From: Streptomyces scabiei 87.22
GTDB taxonomy: Bacteria > Actinomycetota > Actinomycetes > Streptomycetales > Streptomycetaceae
Assembly (NCBI RefSeq): GCF_000091305.1
Contig: NC_013929.1
Location: 6,634,001 to 6,698,000, forward strand
Direction of reading: 5' to 3'
DNA: 64,000 nt
Shown here: one piece after another, positions 9,039 through 17,298 of the stretch
Numbering within the stretch: position 1 is the first letter of the stretch
Layout: each line of letters starts with the position of its first letter
The notes under the pieces: generated by a model
The model's input: only the letters and a program-made list of their open reading frames with translations
Told to the model about the DNA's origin: nothing
Databases searched by the model: none
Program-made: the position numbers and the translations under genes

Positions 9039-10199
9039 ATGCAGGCTCGCACGGCTCGTGGGGCACGTACGGTTCTGGTGGCGGCGACCGCGGTGGCTGC
9101 GGCGGTGGCGCTGGCCGCGCCCGCCGTGGCGGCACCGGCACCGGCCGGAACCGACCACACCGCGACCAGAAAGGCCATGGACGCGGCGGTGAAGGACGGC
9201 GTTCCCGGCGTGGCCCTCCAGGCCAAGGACAAGCGCGGCGTCTGGAAGGCCACTTCCGGCGTCGGTGACACCAGGACGGGCAAGCCGCGCTCCGCGCACG
9301 ACCGTTACCGCGTCGGCAGCATCACCAAGACCTTCGTGTCGACGGTCCTGCTCCAGCTGGAGGCCGAGGGCAGGCTGTCGCTGGACGACAAGGTCGACAC
9401 CTGGCTGCCGGGCCTGGTGCGCGGCAACGGCCACGACGGCCGTGCGGTGACCCTTCGTCAGCTCCTCAACCACACCAGCGGAATCTACGACTACACGTCC
9501 GACGAGGAGTTCGGCCGCACGTACTTCCTGAAGGACGGCTTCTTCCGGCACCGTTACGACACGATTCCCCCGAAGCGACTGGTGGCGGTCGCCATGAAGC
9601 ACAAGCCGGACTTCGCCCCCGGCACCGACTGGAGCTACTCGAACACCAACTACGTCCTGGCCGGCATGGTGATCGGCAAGGTCACGGGCAACCCGTACGG
9701 CGACGAGGTCCGCGCCCGCGTCATCGAGCCGCTCGGCCTGCGCTCCACCCTGGTGCCGGGCACGTATCCGAAGGTCCCCGGGCCGAGCAGCCGCGCCTAC
9801 GGCAAGCTGGCCCGGACGGCGACGGGCCCGACGTACGACGTCACGGAGCTGAACCCCTCCCTGGCCTCCGCGGCGGGCGAGATGATCTCCGACTCCGGCG
9901 ACCTCAACCGTTTCTACAGCGCGCTGCTCAAGGGCAGGCTGCTGCCGCCGAAGCAGCTCGCCGAGATGAAGACCACGATCAAGGTCGACGAGATCCCCGG
10001 CGCCGGCTACGGCCTGGGCCTCATCGAACGCAGGCTCAGCTGCGGGATCACCGTCTGGGGCCACGGCGGCGGCATCCACGGCTCCACCTCCGAAGCCGTC
10101 ACCACCTCCGACGGCCGCCACTCCCTCGCCCTCAACCTCAACAGCGACTGGACGGGCGACCCCGAGGCGATCGTGGAGGCGGAGTTCTGCGGCAAGTAG
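9039..10199 (+). CDS. Secreted serine hydrolase, beta-lactamase / D-Ala-D-Ala carboxypeptidase fold
   Basis: A 386-residue exported enzyme of the serine beta-lactamase-like (class C / R61 carboxypeptidase) superfamily. Signal peptide spans about residues 1-32 (VLVAATAVAAAVALAAPAVA). The SxxK motif is S94-ITK (VGSITKTFV), the YxN motif is YSN in DWSYSNTNYV, and the third motif is HGGG in WGHGGGIHG. ATG 9039 is chosen because GGGGGAGA lies at the right distance and the signal peptide begins there; an upstream in-frame ATG at 9012 is possible. It likely acts on peptidoglycan stem peptides or similar D-amino acid substrates outside the cell. A convergent hairpin follows. Confidence 0.9.
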   Translation: MQARTARGARTVLVAATAVAAAVALAAPAVAAPAPAGTDHTATRKAMDAAVKDGVPGVALQAKDKRGVWKATSGVGDTRTGKPRSAHDRYRVGSITKTFVSTVLLQLEAEGRLSLDDKVDTWLPGLVRGNGHDGRAVTLRQLLNHTSGIYDYTSDEEFGRTYFLKDGFFRHRYDTIPPKRLVAVAMKHKPDFAPGTDWSYSNTNYVLAGMVIGKVTGNPYGDEVRARVIEPLGLRSTLVPGTYPKVPGPSSRAYGKLARTATGPTYDVTELNPSLASAAGEMISDSGDLNRFYSALLKGRLLPPKQLAEMKTTIKVDEIPGAGYGLGLIERRLSCGITVWGHGGGIHGSTSEAVTTSDGRHSLALNLNSDWTGDPEAIVEAEFCGK

Positions 10200-10230
10200 C
10201 CGCCCCGGCATCAAGCAGCCGCCCCGGCAT

Positions 10231-10268
10231 GAGGAAGGGCCGCCGAACGTGGCCGGCCGCCCTTCCTC
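10231..10268. terminator. Bidirectional terminator hairpin
   Basis: GAGGAAGGGC pairs with GCCCTTCCTC around a GC-rich loop that itself can fold. It sits between convergent genes ending at 10199 (+) and 10300 (-). Confidence 0.75.
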
Positions 10269-10299
10269 TCCCCTCCTGATGTCCCCGGGTTACCCCGAT

Positions 10300-11370
10300 C
10301 TACCGGGGGAGCACCACCACATAGGCGGCCGGATCGCGGTCGCACGACGCCATCAGGGCGGTGCGCACGACGGTCGCCTGCTGCTCCAGGGAGTCACGCA
10401 GCTTCCTGGGGCTGATGTGGACGACGGTGATGCCGAGGCGCTCCAGCATCTCGCGCTTACGGGCGTACTCGGACCACAGCGCGTCCTCGTCCTGCCGGGG
10501 TGCGCGGGTGTCCAGTTCGACCGCGACGGCCTGCTCCGGCCAGTACGCGTCGAGTCCGCCGAGGTGCGGGCCGCCGGGCAGCCGGAGGTCGACGTTCCAG
10601 ACCGGGTCGGGCAGGGCGTGTTCGCGCACCATCCGGTAGAGGTGGTCCTCCGCCACGGCCCGGCCCTCGGCGAGCAGCGAGTCCACCGCGTCGGCCACGT
10701 GCGGCCGGTTCAGCAGCCGCGCCGCGGTCAACTCCCGCACCACCGCGACCGGTTCGGTGTGCCCGGCGCGCACCGCCTCCGTCAGCAGCCGGCGCACCGC
10801 GCCCGCGTCGGTGAGTTCCCCGACCGCGTCGGCGAGGGCGCGCGGCACCGGGGCGACGGGCAGGCCGGTCACGTACGAGGGGGTCGGCATGGCCGGGGTG
10901 CGGACGATCCGCGCGCAGCCCGTGGTCCGCAGCCGGCGCAGACGCGGTACGAGCACGTCGATCGTGTCGAGGGAGGGGAGCGGCGGCGCGGACGTGAACC
11001 CGTGCAGGGTCAGGGCGGCCAGGCCCGTGATCACCGCCTCCGGGTAGCGGGGCGTCGGGCGGGGCTCGTCGGCGTTCGGCTGGGCGGGTACCCCGACGGG
11101 CGCCGCGACCCCGGTGACCGTCTCGCGGAACGGTGAGCGGGCCGCGTACGAGAGCACCGCGTGCAGGCGCTCCTCGGAGGTGGGCGGGCCCGGGTGCAGC
11201 AGGAACACACCCGGCAGGAGCTGCTGCCAGGAACCGCCGGGCCGGCACCGCTCGTTCGTCTCGGCGGCGGTGACACCCTGCGCGCGCAGCTGCGCGGCCG
11301 TCAGCACCCGGCGCGTGACGTCCGAGAGGCGACGGAGGGGGCGGGGGGAGAGCGGGGTGTTGTGGGTCAT
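10300..11370 (-). CDS. Orphan AbiEi-like / DUF559-like protein
   Basis: A 356-residue soluble protein. The N-terminal part (LTAAQLRAQGVTAAETNERC, then GSWQQLLPGVFLLHPG) resembles the winged-helix domain seen in AbiEi-type antitoxins and related actinobacterial proteins. The C-terminal part (LDAYWPEQAVAVELD, then YARKREMLERLGITVVHISP) looks like the Vsr/DUF559 restriction-endonuclease-like fold with VELD as the acidic core. No AbiEii-type toxin gene is adjacent. I prefer ATG at 11370; an upstream in-frame start at 11445 adds 25 weakly conserved residues. Toxin-antitoxin or nuclease activity is not shown; treat as uncharacterised. Confidence 0.65.
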   Translation of the reverse strand: MTHNTPLSPRPLRRLSDVTRRVLTAAQLRAQGVTAAETNERCRPGGSWQQLLPGVFLLHPGPPTSEERLHAVLSYAARSPFRETVTGVAAPVGVPAQPNADEPRPTPRYPEAVITGLAALTLHGFTSAPPLPSLDTIDVLVPRLRRLRTTGCARIVRTPAMPTPSYVTGLPVAPVPRALADAVGELTDAGAVRRLLTEAVRAGHTEPVAVVRELTAARLLNRPHVADAVDSLLAEGRAVAEDHLYRMVREHALPDPVWNVDLRLPGGPHLGGLDAYWPEQAVAVELDTRAPRQDEDALWSEYARKREMLERLGITVVHISPRKLRDSLEQQATVVRTALMASCDRDPAAYVVVLPR

Positions 11371-11578
11371 GGTCCGGAGGTTCCCGCTCCGGAGCCGCGG
11401 ATGAACCTCTGTTACAGGCTCGTCGACAAATCCGGACAAGACCACACTAAAGTACGTGCGTTCGACTGCCGATATCCGCTGGTCCGGACCCGATCGGAAA
11501 AGGTTACGGCTCCGATTACCCGAATTCCGTAACCCTCAACCGGGCCGGACCGTGCCCGCGAGCGCCGCGCACGCACCC

Positions 11579-11608
11579 CCCGGTGGCTGCCGTGCGGCAG
11601 CCACCGGG
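11579..11608 (-). terminator. pepN terminator hairpin
   Basis: Perfect 13-bp stem CCCGGTGGCTGCC / GGCAGCCACCGGG with GTGC loop, 29 bp beyond the pepN stop on the minus strand. Confidence 0.85.
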
Positions 11609-11636
11609 CGCACAACACACCCCGCCGCGGCGGCAG

Positions 11637-14231
11637 TTACGCCACGGACTCCGCCGCCGCGTCACACGCCTGCGCCCGCAGCGCCCGCGCCAGGTCGTCC
11701 CGGGCCTCCAGCACGAGCCTGCGCAGCGCCGGCGCCGCCTTCTCGTGCGCGGCGAGCCACGCGTCCGTCGCGTCCAGCGTGTCCGGGGAGTCCTGCAGCG
11801 ACGGGAACAGCCCCCGCACCACGTCCATCCCGATCTGGATGGACCGCTCGGCCCACACCCGCTCGATCACCTCGAAGTACTTCGCGGCGTAGAGCGCCAC
11901 CAGCTCCCGCTGGGAGGGCCGCGCGAACCCCGCGATCGTCGCCTCGACCAGCGCGTTGGACATCGTGTCCGACTCCACGACCGAGACCCACGCCTGCGCC
12001 TTGACCACCGCGGACGGCCGCCCCGCCAGGCACCGCACATGGTGCTGCTTCCCGGAGGCCGTGTCGTCGCGCGCCAGCTCGGCGGCCAGCATCGCCTCGT
12101 CGGCGGCCCCGTGCGTCGCCAGCGGCTCCAGGAAGGCCCAGCGCAGCTCCTGGTCGACGTCCAGCCCGTCGATCGTCTCGGTCCCGGCCAACAGCCCCCG
12201 CAGCAAGGCCAGATCGTCCTCGCCCGAGGCCACCGAGGCGAAGAAACGGGCCCACGTCAGCTGGTGCTGACTGCCCGCCTCCGCCGCCCGCAGCTCCCGC
12301 AGCGCGCCCTGGGCCAGCAGCCGGCCGCCGGTCTCCCGCCACCCGGGCGCCGCGTAGTGCGTGAGCGCCGACCCGGCCCAGGCGTGCAGCATCTGCAGCA
12401 CCCCGATGTCGGACTCCCGCCCCGCGAACCGCAGGACGAGGTCGACGAAGTCCCGCGCCGGCAGCAGCGCGTCCCGCGTCAGGTTCCACAGCGCCGACCA
12501 GCACAGCGCCCGGGCCAGCGGGTCCGAGACGTCCCCGAGCCCGGCCCGCAGCGCGTCCAGCGACCCCGCGTCGAACCGGATCTTGCAGTACGTCAGGTCG
12601 TCGTCGTTGACCAGCACCAGCTCGGGCGCCTCGGCCCCGGCCAGCTCGCCCACGACCGTACGCGGCCCGTCCACGTCCACCTCGGCCCGCGCGTACCGCT
12701 CCAGCGAACCCCCTTCGGCGGCCCGCCGGTACAGGCCGATCGCCACCCGGTGCGGCCGCAGTTCGGGGTGCGACTCGGCGGCCTCCTGCACCACCGCCAG
12801 CTCCGCGATCCGGCCGTCGGCGGCGAGAAGCACCTGCGGGGTGAGGGAGTTGACCCCGGCCGTCTGCAGCCACGCGCGCGACCAGGACACCATGTCCCGT
12901 CCGCTGGTCTCCTCCAGGACCGACAGCAGGTCGCCCAGCTTCGTGTTGCCGTACGCGTTCCGCTTGAAGTAGCGCCGGGCGCCCTCCAGGAAGGCGTCGC
13001 GCCCCACGTACGCCACCAGCTGCTTCAGCACGGAGGCGCCCTTGGCGTAGGTGATGCCGTCGAAGTTGAGCTTGGCGTCCTCCAGGTCACGGATGTCGGC
13101 CGTGACGGGATGGGTGGAGGGCAGCTGGTCGGCGCGGTACGCCCAGGACTTGCGGTTGTTGGCGAAGGTGACCCAGCCGTTGGTGAACCGGGTCGCCTCG
13201 ACCATCGAGAACGAGCCCATGAAGTCGGCGAAGGACTCCTTCAGCCACAGGTCGTCCCACCACACCATGGTCACCAGGTCGCCGAACCACATGTGCGCCA
13301 TCTCGTGCAGGATCACATTGGCCCGCCGCTCGTACGACGCCCGCGTGACCTTGCCGCGGAAGATGAACTCCTCGCGGAAGGTGACGAGTCCCGGGTTCTC
13401 CATCGCGCCCAGGTTGTACTCGGGCACGAACGCCTGGTCGTACTTCCCGAACGGGTACGGGTAGTCGAAGTGGTCGTGGAAGAAGTCCAGGCCCTGCTTG
13501 GTGATCAGGAAGACGTCGTCGGAGTCGAAGTAGGGCGCGAGACCCTTGCGGCACATCGCGCCGAGGGGGATCTCCAGCCGCGTACCGTCCTCGAAGACCC
13601 GCTCGTAGGTGTCCGTCACGTAGTGGTACGGGCCCGCGACGAACGCCGTGATGTACGTCGAGATCGGCTTCGTCTCCGCGAACCGCCACACCCCGTCCGT
13701 CAGCTCGCCCACGCCGTTGCTCCACACGACCCAGCCCTCGGGCGCCCGCACCTCGAAGCGGAAGGGGGCCTTGAGGTCCGGCTGCTCGAAGCCCGCGAAG
13801 ACCCGCCGTGCGTCGGCCGGCTCGTACTGGGTGTAGAGGTAGACCTCGCCGTCCTCGGGGTCGACGAAGCGGTGCATGCCCTCGCCCGTGCGGGAGTAGG
13901 CGCACTGCGCGTCGACCACCAGTTCGTTCTCGGCGGCCAGGTCGTCGAGGGTGATCCGGGAGCCGTCGAAGACCTCGCTCGGGTCGAGATCCTTGCCGTT
14001 GAGGGAGACGGCTGTCACCCTCGGCGCGATCAGGTCGGCGAAGCTGCCGGCGCCCGGCTCGGCGCAGCGGAAGCGGATCGTCGTCACCGAGCGGAAGGTG
14101 CGCGGCTCGCCGGCCGCGCCACCCGCGTCGCCGACGGCGGACCGCAGGTCGAGAGAGACCTCGTAGCCGTCGACGGACAGCAGCGCGGCCCGTTCCTGGG
14201 CCTCGTCGCGGGACAGATTCTCACCGGGCAC
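11637..14231 (-). CDS. pepN: Aminopeptidase N, M1 family
   Basis: An 864-residue cytosolic zinc aminopeptidase that removes N-terminal residues from peptides. The exopeptidase motif GAMENPG lies near residue 274, the zinc site HEMAHMWFGDL near 310-320, with the third ligand Glu in WLKESFADF about 19 residues later. The C-terminal half is the helical ERAP1-like domain. Length is standard for actinobacterial PepN. Start ATG 14231 (MPGENLSRDEAQERAALL) agrees with the family. Divergent from the DsbA-family gene at 14392, with a good hairpin after its stop. Confidence 0.97.
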   Translation of the reverse strand: MPGENLSRDEAQERAALLSVDGYEVSLDLRSAVGDAGGAAGEPRTFRSVTTIRFRCAEPGAGSFADLIAPRVTAVSLNGKDLDPSEVFDGSRITLDDLAAENELVVDAQCAYSRTGEGMHRFVDPEDGEVYLYTQYEPADARRVFAGFEQPDLKAPFRFEVRAPEGWVVWSNGVGELTDGVWRFAETKPISTYITAFVAGPYHYVTDTYERVFEDGTRLEIPLGAMCRKGLAPYFDSDDVFLITKQGLDFFHDHFDYPYPFGKYDQAFVPEYNLGAMENPGLVTFREEFIFRGKVTRASYERRANVILHEMAHMWFGDLVTMVWWDDLWLKESFADFMGSFSMVEATRFTNGWVTFANNRKSWAYRADQLPSTHPVTADIRDLEDAKLNFDGITYAKGASVLKQLVAYVGRDAFLEGARRYFKRNAYGNTKLGDLLSVLEETSGRDMVSWSRAWLQTAGVNSLTPQVLLAADGRIAELAVVQEAAESHPELRPHRVAIGLYRRAAEGGSLERYARAEVDVDGPRTVVGELAGAEAPELVLVNDDDLTYCKIRFDAGSLDALRAGLGDVSDPLARALCWSALWNLTRDALLPARDFVDLVLRFAGRESDIGVLQMLHAWAGSALTHYAAPGWRETGGRLLAQGALRELRAAEAGSQHQLTWARFFASVASGEDDLALLRGLLAGTETIDGLDVDQELRWAFLEPLATHGAADEAMLAAELARDDTASGKQHHVRCLAGRPSAVVKAQAWVSVVESDTMSNALVEATIAGFARPSQRELVALYAAKYFEVIERVWAERSIQIGMDVVRGLFPSLQDSPDTLDATDAWLAAHEKAAPALRRLVLEARDDLARALRAQACDAAAESVA

Positions 14232-14391
14232 GGCGGCACTCCCTCAGGGTGGATTTCCAGTGGTGTTCAGCATGCGGACAGGCCCGATCCTGCCATGCGC
14301 ACCTGACGGCGGGCAGGTGGGAATGCGACGCCCGGCCGACGGTGTTGCCAGCTGAGACGACCGCCTTCCGAACGCGCTTCCGAGGAGAACC

Positions 14392-15045
14392 ATGTCCGAG
14401 CAGACCTCCGGCAAGACCCCTGTCGACTTCTGGTTCGACCCGCTGTGCCCCTGGGCCTGGATGACCTCGCGCTGGGTCCTGGAGGTGGAGAAGGTCCGGG
14501 ACATCGAGGTCCGCTGGCACCTGATGAGCCTCGCGGTGCTGAACGAACCCAAGATCGACGAGCTGCCCGAGGAGTACCGCGAGCTGCTGGAGAAGAAGGC
14601 CTGGGGTCCGGTACGGATCGTCATAGCCGCCCAGGAGGAGCACGGCGCCGGGGTGCTCGGTGACCTCTACACCGCGCTCGGCACCCGTATCCACAACCAG
14701 GGCGAGGGCCCGGAGAAGGAGACGGTCGCCGCCGCCCTGAAGGACGTGGGCCTGCCCGACTCCCTCATGGACCACTGGGACGCCACCCCTTACGAGCCGC
14801 AGCTGCGCGCCTCCCACCAGGAGGGCATCGACAAGGTCGGCCAGGACGTCGGCACCCCCGTCATCGCCGTCCCCGGCGCCGACGGCGAGCAGATCGCCTT
14901 CTTCGGCCCGGTCGTCACCCCCGCCCCCCAGGGCGAGGAGGCCGCCAGGCTCTGGGACGGCACCCTCCTCGTCGCCTCGGTCCCCGGCTTCTACGAGATC
15001 AAGCGCAGCCGCACCAAGGGCCCGGACTTCAGCAACCTGGTCTGA
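14392..15045 (+). CDS. DsbA-family oxidoreductase, mycothiol-dependent nitroreductase type
   Basis: A 217-residue thioredoxin-fold protein with helical insertion. The active site CPWA occurs at the very start (DFWFDPLCPWAWMTSRW), the exact arrangement of Rv2466c-type mycothiol-dependent reductases in actinobacteria: a single redox cysteine pairing with mycothiol instead of a classical CxxC. It ends with a cis-Pro region TPVIAVPG. No signal peptide, so it acts in the cytosol, reducing disulfides or nitro compounds. RBS GAGGAG precedes ATG 14392. It converges on the small gene at 15053. Confidence 0.88.
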   Translation: MSEQTSGKTPVDFWFDPLCPWAWMTSRWVLEVEKVRDIEVRWHLMSLAVLNEPKIDELPEEYRELLEKKAWGPVRIVIAAQEEHGAGVLGDLYTALGTRIHNQGEGPEKETVAAALKDVGLPDSLMDHWDATPYEPQLRASHQEGIDKVGQDVGTPVIAVPGADGEQIAFFGPVVTPAPQGEEAARLWDGTLLVASVPGFYEIKRSRTKGPDFSNLV

Positions 15046-15052
15046 CCGCCCG

Positions 15053-15271
15053 TCACCGGAAGTGCTCGGGGAGGTTCAGCCCCTCGCTCTGGTTCCCGTA
15101 CGGCTGGACGAACAGGCAGCGGCCCTTCTCGCCGTGGTTGGCGCAGCGCCACCAGCCGGCCGGGTTCCTGCCCAGCGACGTGAGGTACGCCTGCACCTCC
15201 TTGTCGGCCTTGTGGAACGGCAGGGGCTTGCCTCCCCCACAAGGAGGACAGTGCTTGTAGCTCGTCTCCAT
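15053..15271 (-). CDS. Small hypothetical protein with CxxC pair
   Basis: A 72-residue protein starting METSYKHCPPCGGGKPLPFH. It has one CPPC pair near the N-terminus and later cysteines in RCANHGEKGRC, so four cysteines that could hold a zinc ion. No membrane segment. ATG 15271 is preceded by GGGAGGTCGC, a strong RBS, which rules out the longer upstream reading. It converges with the DsbA-family gene, separated by only a few bases. I do not know its function. Confidence 0.75.
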   Translation of the reverse strand: METSYKHCPPCGGGKPLPFHKADKEVQAYLTSLGRNPAGWWRCANHGEKGRCLFVQPYGNQSEGLNLPEHFR

Positions 15272-15399
15272 GCGACCTCCCGGGTCCGGTCGGCCGGATC
15301 GGGAATCCGGCCGGAAACGGGAGCATAGGGCGAAACACCGGCAATCTGGCAGACCGGAACCCGCCCCGCCGGAGGCGTCCTCCGGCACCCCGGGCAGCC

Positions 15400-15436
15400 G
15401 AGAACCCCCGCGAGTCACGTCCTCGCGGGGGTTCTC
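15400..15436 (-). terminator. sodF terminator hairpin
   Basis: Perfect 15-bp stem GAGAACCCCCGCGAG / CTCGCGGGGGTTCTC with a seven-base loop, 66 bp beyond the sodF stop. Confidence 0.88.
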
Positions 15437-15502
15437 CTCTGGCTGCCTGCCGGTGACGGGTGAGAAGACGATCACGAGCAGGACATCCGGGCGGGCCCCG
15501 GT

Positions 15503-16150
15503 TCAGGGGGCCAGGAGCAGTACGTCCGCGCGCTCCTTGGCGGCGGCGTGGCGCCTGGCCACGTCCTGCCAGTCGACGACGGCCCACATGGCGTCGATGA
15601 AGTCGACCTTCTGGTTCCGGTACTGCAGGTAGAAGGCGTGCTCCCACGCGTCGAAGACCAGGATCGGGGTGGAGCCCTGGCCGACGTTGCCCTGATGGTC
15701 GTAGACCTGCTCGACGATCAGTCGCCCGCTCAGCGGCTCGTACGCCAGCACGCCCCAGCCCGAACCCTGCGTCGTCGCCGACGCCTTGGTCAGCTGCGCC
15801 TTGAAGCCCGCGAAGGAGCCGAAGGACTCGGTGATGGCGTCCGCCAGCTCGCCCACGCCGTCCGCGGCCAGCGGCTCGCCGCCGCCCTCCTTCGGGCCGG
15901 TCATGTTCTGCCAGTAGATCGAGTGCAGGATGTGGCCGGAGAGATGGAAGGCCAGGTTCTTCTGCAGGCCGTTGACCGACCCCCAGCTCTCCTTGTCCCG
16001 TGCCTCGGCCAGCTGCTCCAGGGTGTCGTTCGCGCCCTTGACGTACGCCGCGTGGTGCTTGTCGTGGTGCAGCTCGATGATCTCGGGGCTGATCACCGGG
16101 GCGAGCGCCGCGTAGTCGTACGGAAGCTCCGGGAGCGTGTAGACGGGCAT
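15503..16150 (-). CDS. sodF: Iron (Fe/Zn) superoxide dismutase
   Basis: A 215-residue Fe/Mn-family superoxide dismutase that converts superoxide to peroxide and oxygen in the cytosol. Metal ligands: His near 28 (ELHHDKHHAAYV), His in FHLSGHILHSIYW, and Asp/His in DAWEHAFYLQY. ATG 16150 is chosen because GGAGGGG lies seven bases upstream. A Nur-type operator sits 23 bases before the start, the hallmark of Streptomyces sodF, which is repressed when nickel is available and NiSOD takes over. Monocistronic; the preceding minus-strand TauD-like gene ends at a strong hairpin. Confidence 0.96.
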   Translation of the reverse strand: MPVYTLPELPYDYAALAPVISPEIIELHHDKHHAAYVKGANDTLEQLAEARDKESWGSVNGLQKNLAFHLSGHILHSIYWQNMTGPKEGGGEPLAADGVGELADAITESFGSFAGFKAQLTKASATTQGSGWGVLAYEPLSGRLIVEQVYDHQGNVGQGSTPILVFDAWEHAFYLQYRNQKVDFIDAMWAVVDWQDVARRHAAAKERADVLLLAP

Positions 16151-16172
16151 GGGGGTCCCCTCCGACCTCTTG

Positions 16173-16189
16173 TTGCAAAGAACTTGCAA
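16173..16189 (-). promoter_or_regulatory. Nur operator of sodF
   Basis: TTGCAA-N5-TTGCAA, exactly the published Nur box form (tTGCaa-N5-ttGCAA) that the nickel-sensing Fur-family repressor binds at Streptomyces sodF. It lies 23-39 bases upstream of the sodF ATG, overlapping the expected promoter or transcription start. Confidence 0.9.
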
Positions 16190-16237
16190 CTGCAGGCTAA
16201 CAGCAAGAGACTGTGGGGGCGTGCCCGGGCACGCGAA

Positions 16238-16283
16238 AGGGCCCTCGCGCGGACCGACCGTCCGTCCTTCGCGCGAGGGCCCT
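16238..16283 (-). terminator. Terminator of the organosulfur operon
   Basis: Perfect 13-bp stem AGGGCCCTCGCGC / GCGCGAGGGCCCT, shortly after the dioxygenase stop on the minus strand and before the sodF promoter. Confidence 0.85.
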
Positions 16284-16306
16284 GAAACGTGCGGGCCGAA
16301 CCGGCC

Positions 16307-17224
16307 CTAGGCGGCCACGGCGACCCTCTCCTCACGCGCGGCGACGGACGTGTAGTGGGAGGCGTCGCCCTCGATCGAGTGGCTCTCGCGGCCGTCGATC
16401 CCCACCGGCACGTCCCCGGCGACGGTCACCCGGTGCAGCCGGCGCGGCAGGCCGTCGTAGTTGTCGATGGCGTAGTGCTGGGTGATGCGGTTGTCGAAGA
16501 CGACCAGCTGGTTCTCCGACCAGCGGTGGCGCAGCACGTTCTCCGGCCGGGTCACGTACGACTGGAGCAGGTCGAGGATCTTGCGGGACTCGCCGAGCGA
16601 GAGCCCCACGATCCGCTGCGCGAACCCGCCGATGAACAGCCCGCGTTCACCGGTGAGGGGGTGGACGCGGACGACCGGGTGGACCGTGCGGTACGTGATC
16701 GAGGTGAACCGGGCACGCTGCTCGGCCCGTTCCGCGTCGATCTCCTCGTCGGGCACCGCGTAGTCGTAGTCGTTGGTGTGCTCGGCCCACAGGCCGTCGG
16801 CCAGCCGCCGCAGCGGCTCGGGCAGGTCCCGGTAGGCCGCCGCCGCGTTGGCGATCAGGGTCTCGCCGCCGTACGGCGGGATCGTGATGCTGCGCAGCGT
16901 GGTCGCCTGCGGCGGATTGAGGACGAACGTGACATCGGTGTGCCAGTGGTTGGCCCGCCCCCGCTCGCTGTCCACGGGCAGGACGCTCGCCGCGCCCTCG
17001 ACGGCGGCCACCGTCGGATGGGCGGTGGTGATGTCGCCGAAGTGGCGGACGAAGCTCTGATGGGACGCGTCGTCGAGGTTCACGTCGTCGAGGACGAGTG
17101 CCTTGTGCACGTTGAGCGCCTCTCGGAGGGCGGCGACCGTCTCCTCGCCGAGGGGCCGGGAGATGTCGACGCCGGAGACACGGGCACCGATGCGGGCGGT
17201 GACCTTCTGGATCTCGATGGTCAT
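16307..17224 (-). CDS. TauD/TfdA-type Fe(II)/2-oxoglutarate dioxygenase
   Basis: A 305-residue oxygenase that uses iron and 2-oxoglutarate to hydroxylate a sulfonate or sulfate ester, which then releases sulfite or sulfate. The iron facial triad is HWHTD (His-x-Asp near residue 105) plus the distal His in NRITQHYAID; the 2-oxoglutarate-binding Arg is in RRLHRVTV. The start MTIEIQKVTARIGARVSGVD is typical of alkylsulfatase/taurine dioxygenases. RBS AAAGGAAG precedes ATG 17224. It is last in a minus-strand operon with an LLM monooxygenase and ABC transporter, supporting organosulfur use. Exact substrate is unknown. Confidence 0.92.
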   Translation of the reverse strand: MTIEIQKVTARIGARVSGVDISRPLGEETVAALREALNVHKALVLDDVNLDDASHQSFVRHFGDITTAHPTVAAVEGAASVLPVDSERGRANHWHTDVTFVLNPPQATTLRSITIPPYGGETLIANAAAAYRDLPEPLRRLADGLWAEHTNDYDYAVPDEEIDAERAEQRARFTSITYRTVHPVVRVHPLTGERGLFIGGFAQRIVGLSLGESRKILDLLQSYVTRPENVLRHRWSENQLVVFDNRITQHYAIDNYDGLPRRLHRVTVAGDVPVGIDGRESHSIEGDASHYTSVAAREERVAVAA

Positions 17225-17298
17225 GGCGTGCTTCCTTTCATGGGCGGGACTGCGAGGGGAGGGGGCGACCGGGGCCGGTCGGGGCCGGGCTCCCGGCC

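Noticed and set aside
7151..9283. 705-codon minus-strand frame across the phosphoesterase
   Set aside because: Gly/Ala/Val-rich shadow of the Tat-exported phosphoesterase with no signature.
15053..15475. 140-codon version of the small Cys protein
   Set aside because: Strong RBS directly before the internal ATG at 15271, and the longer version would read through the sodF terminator hairpin.
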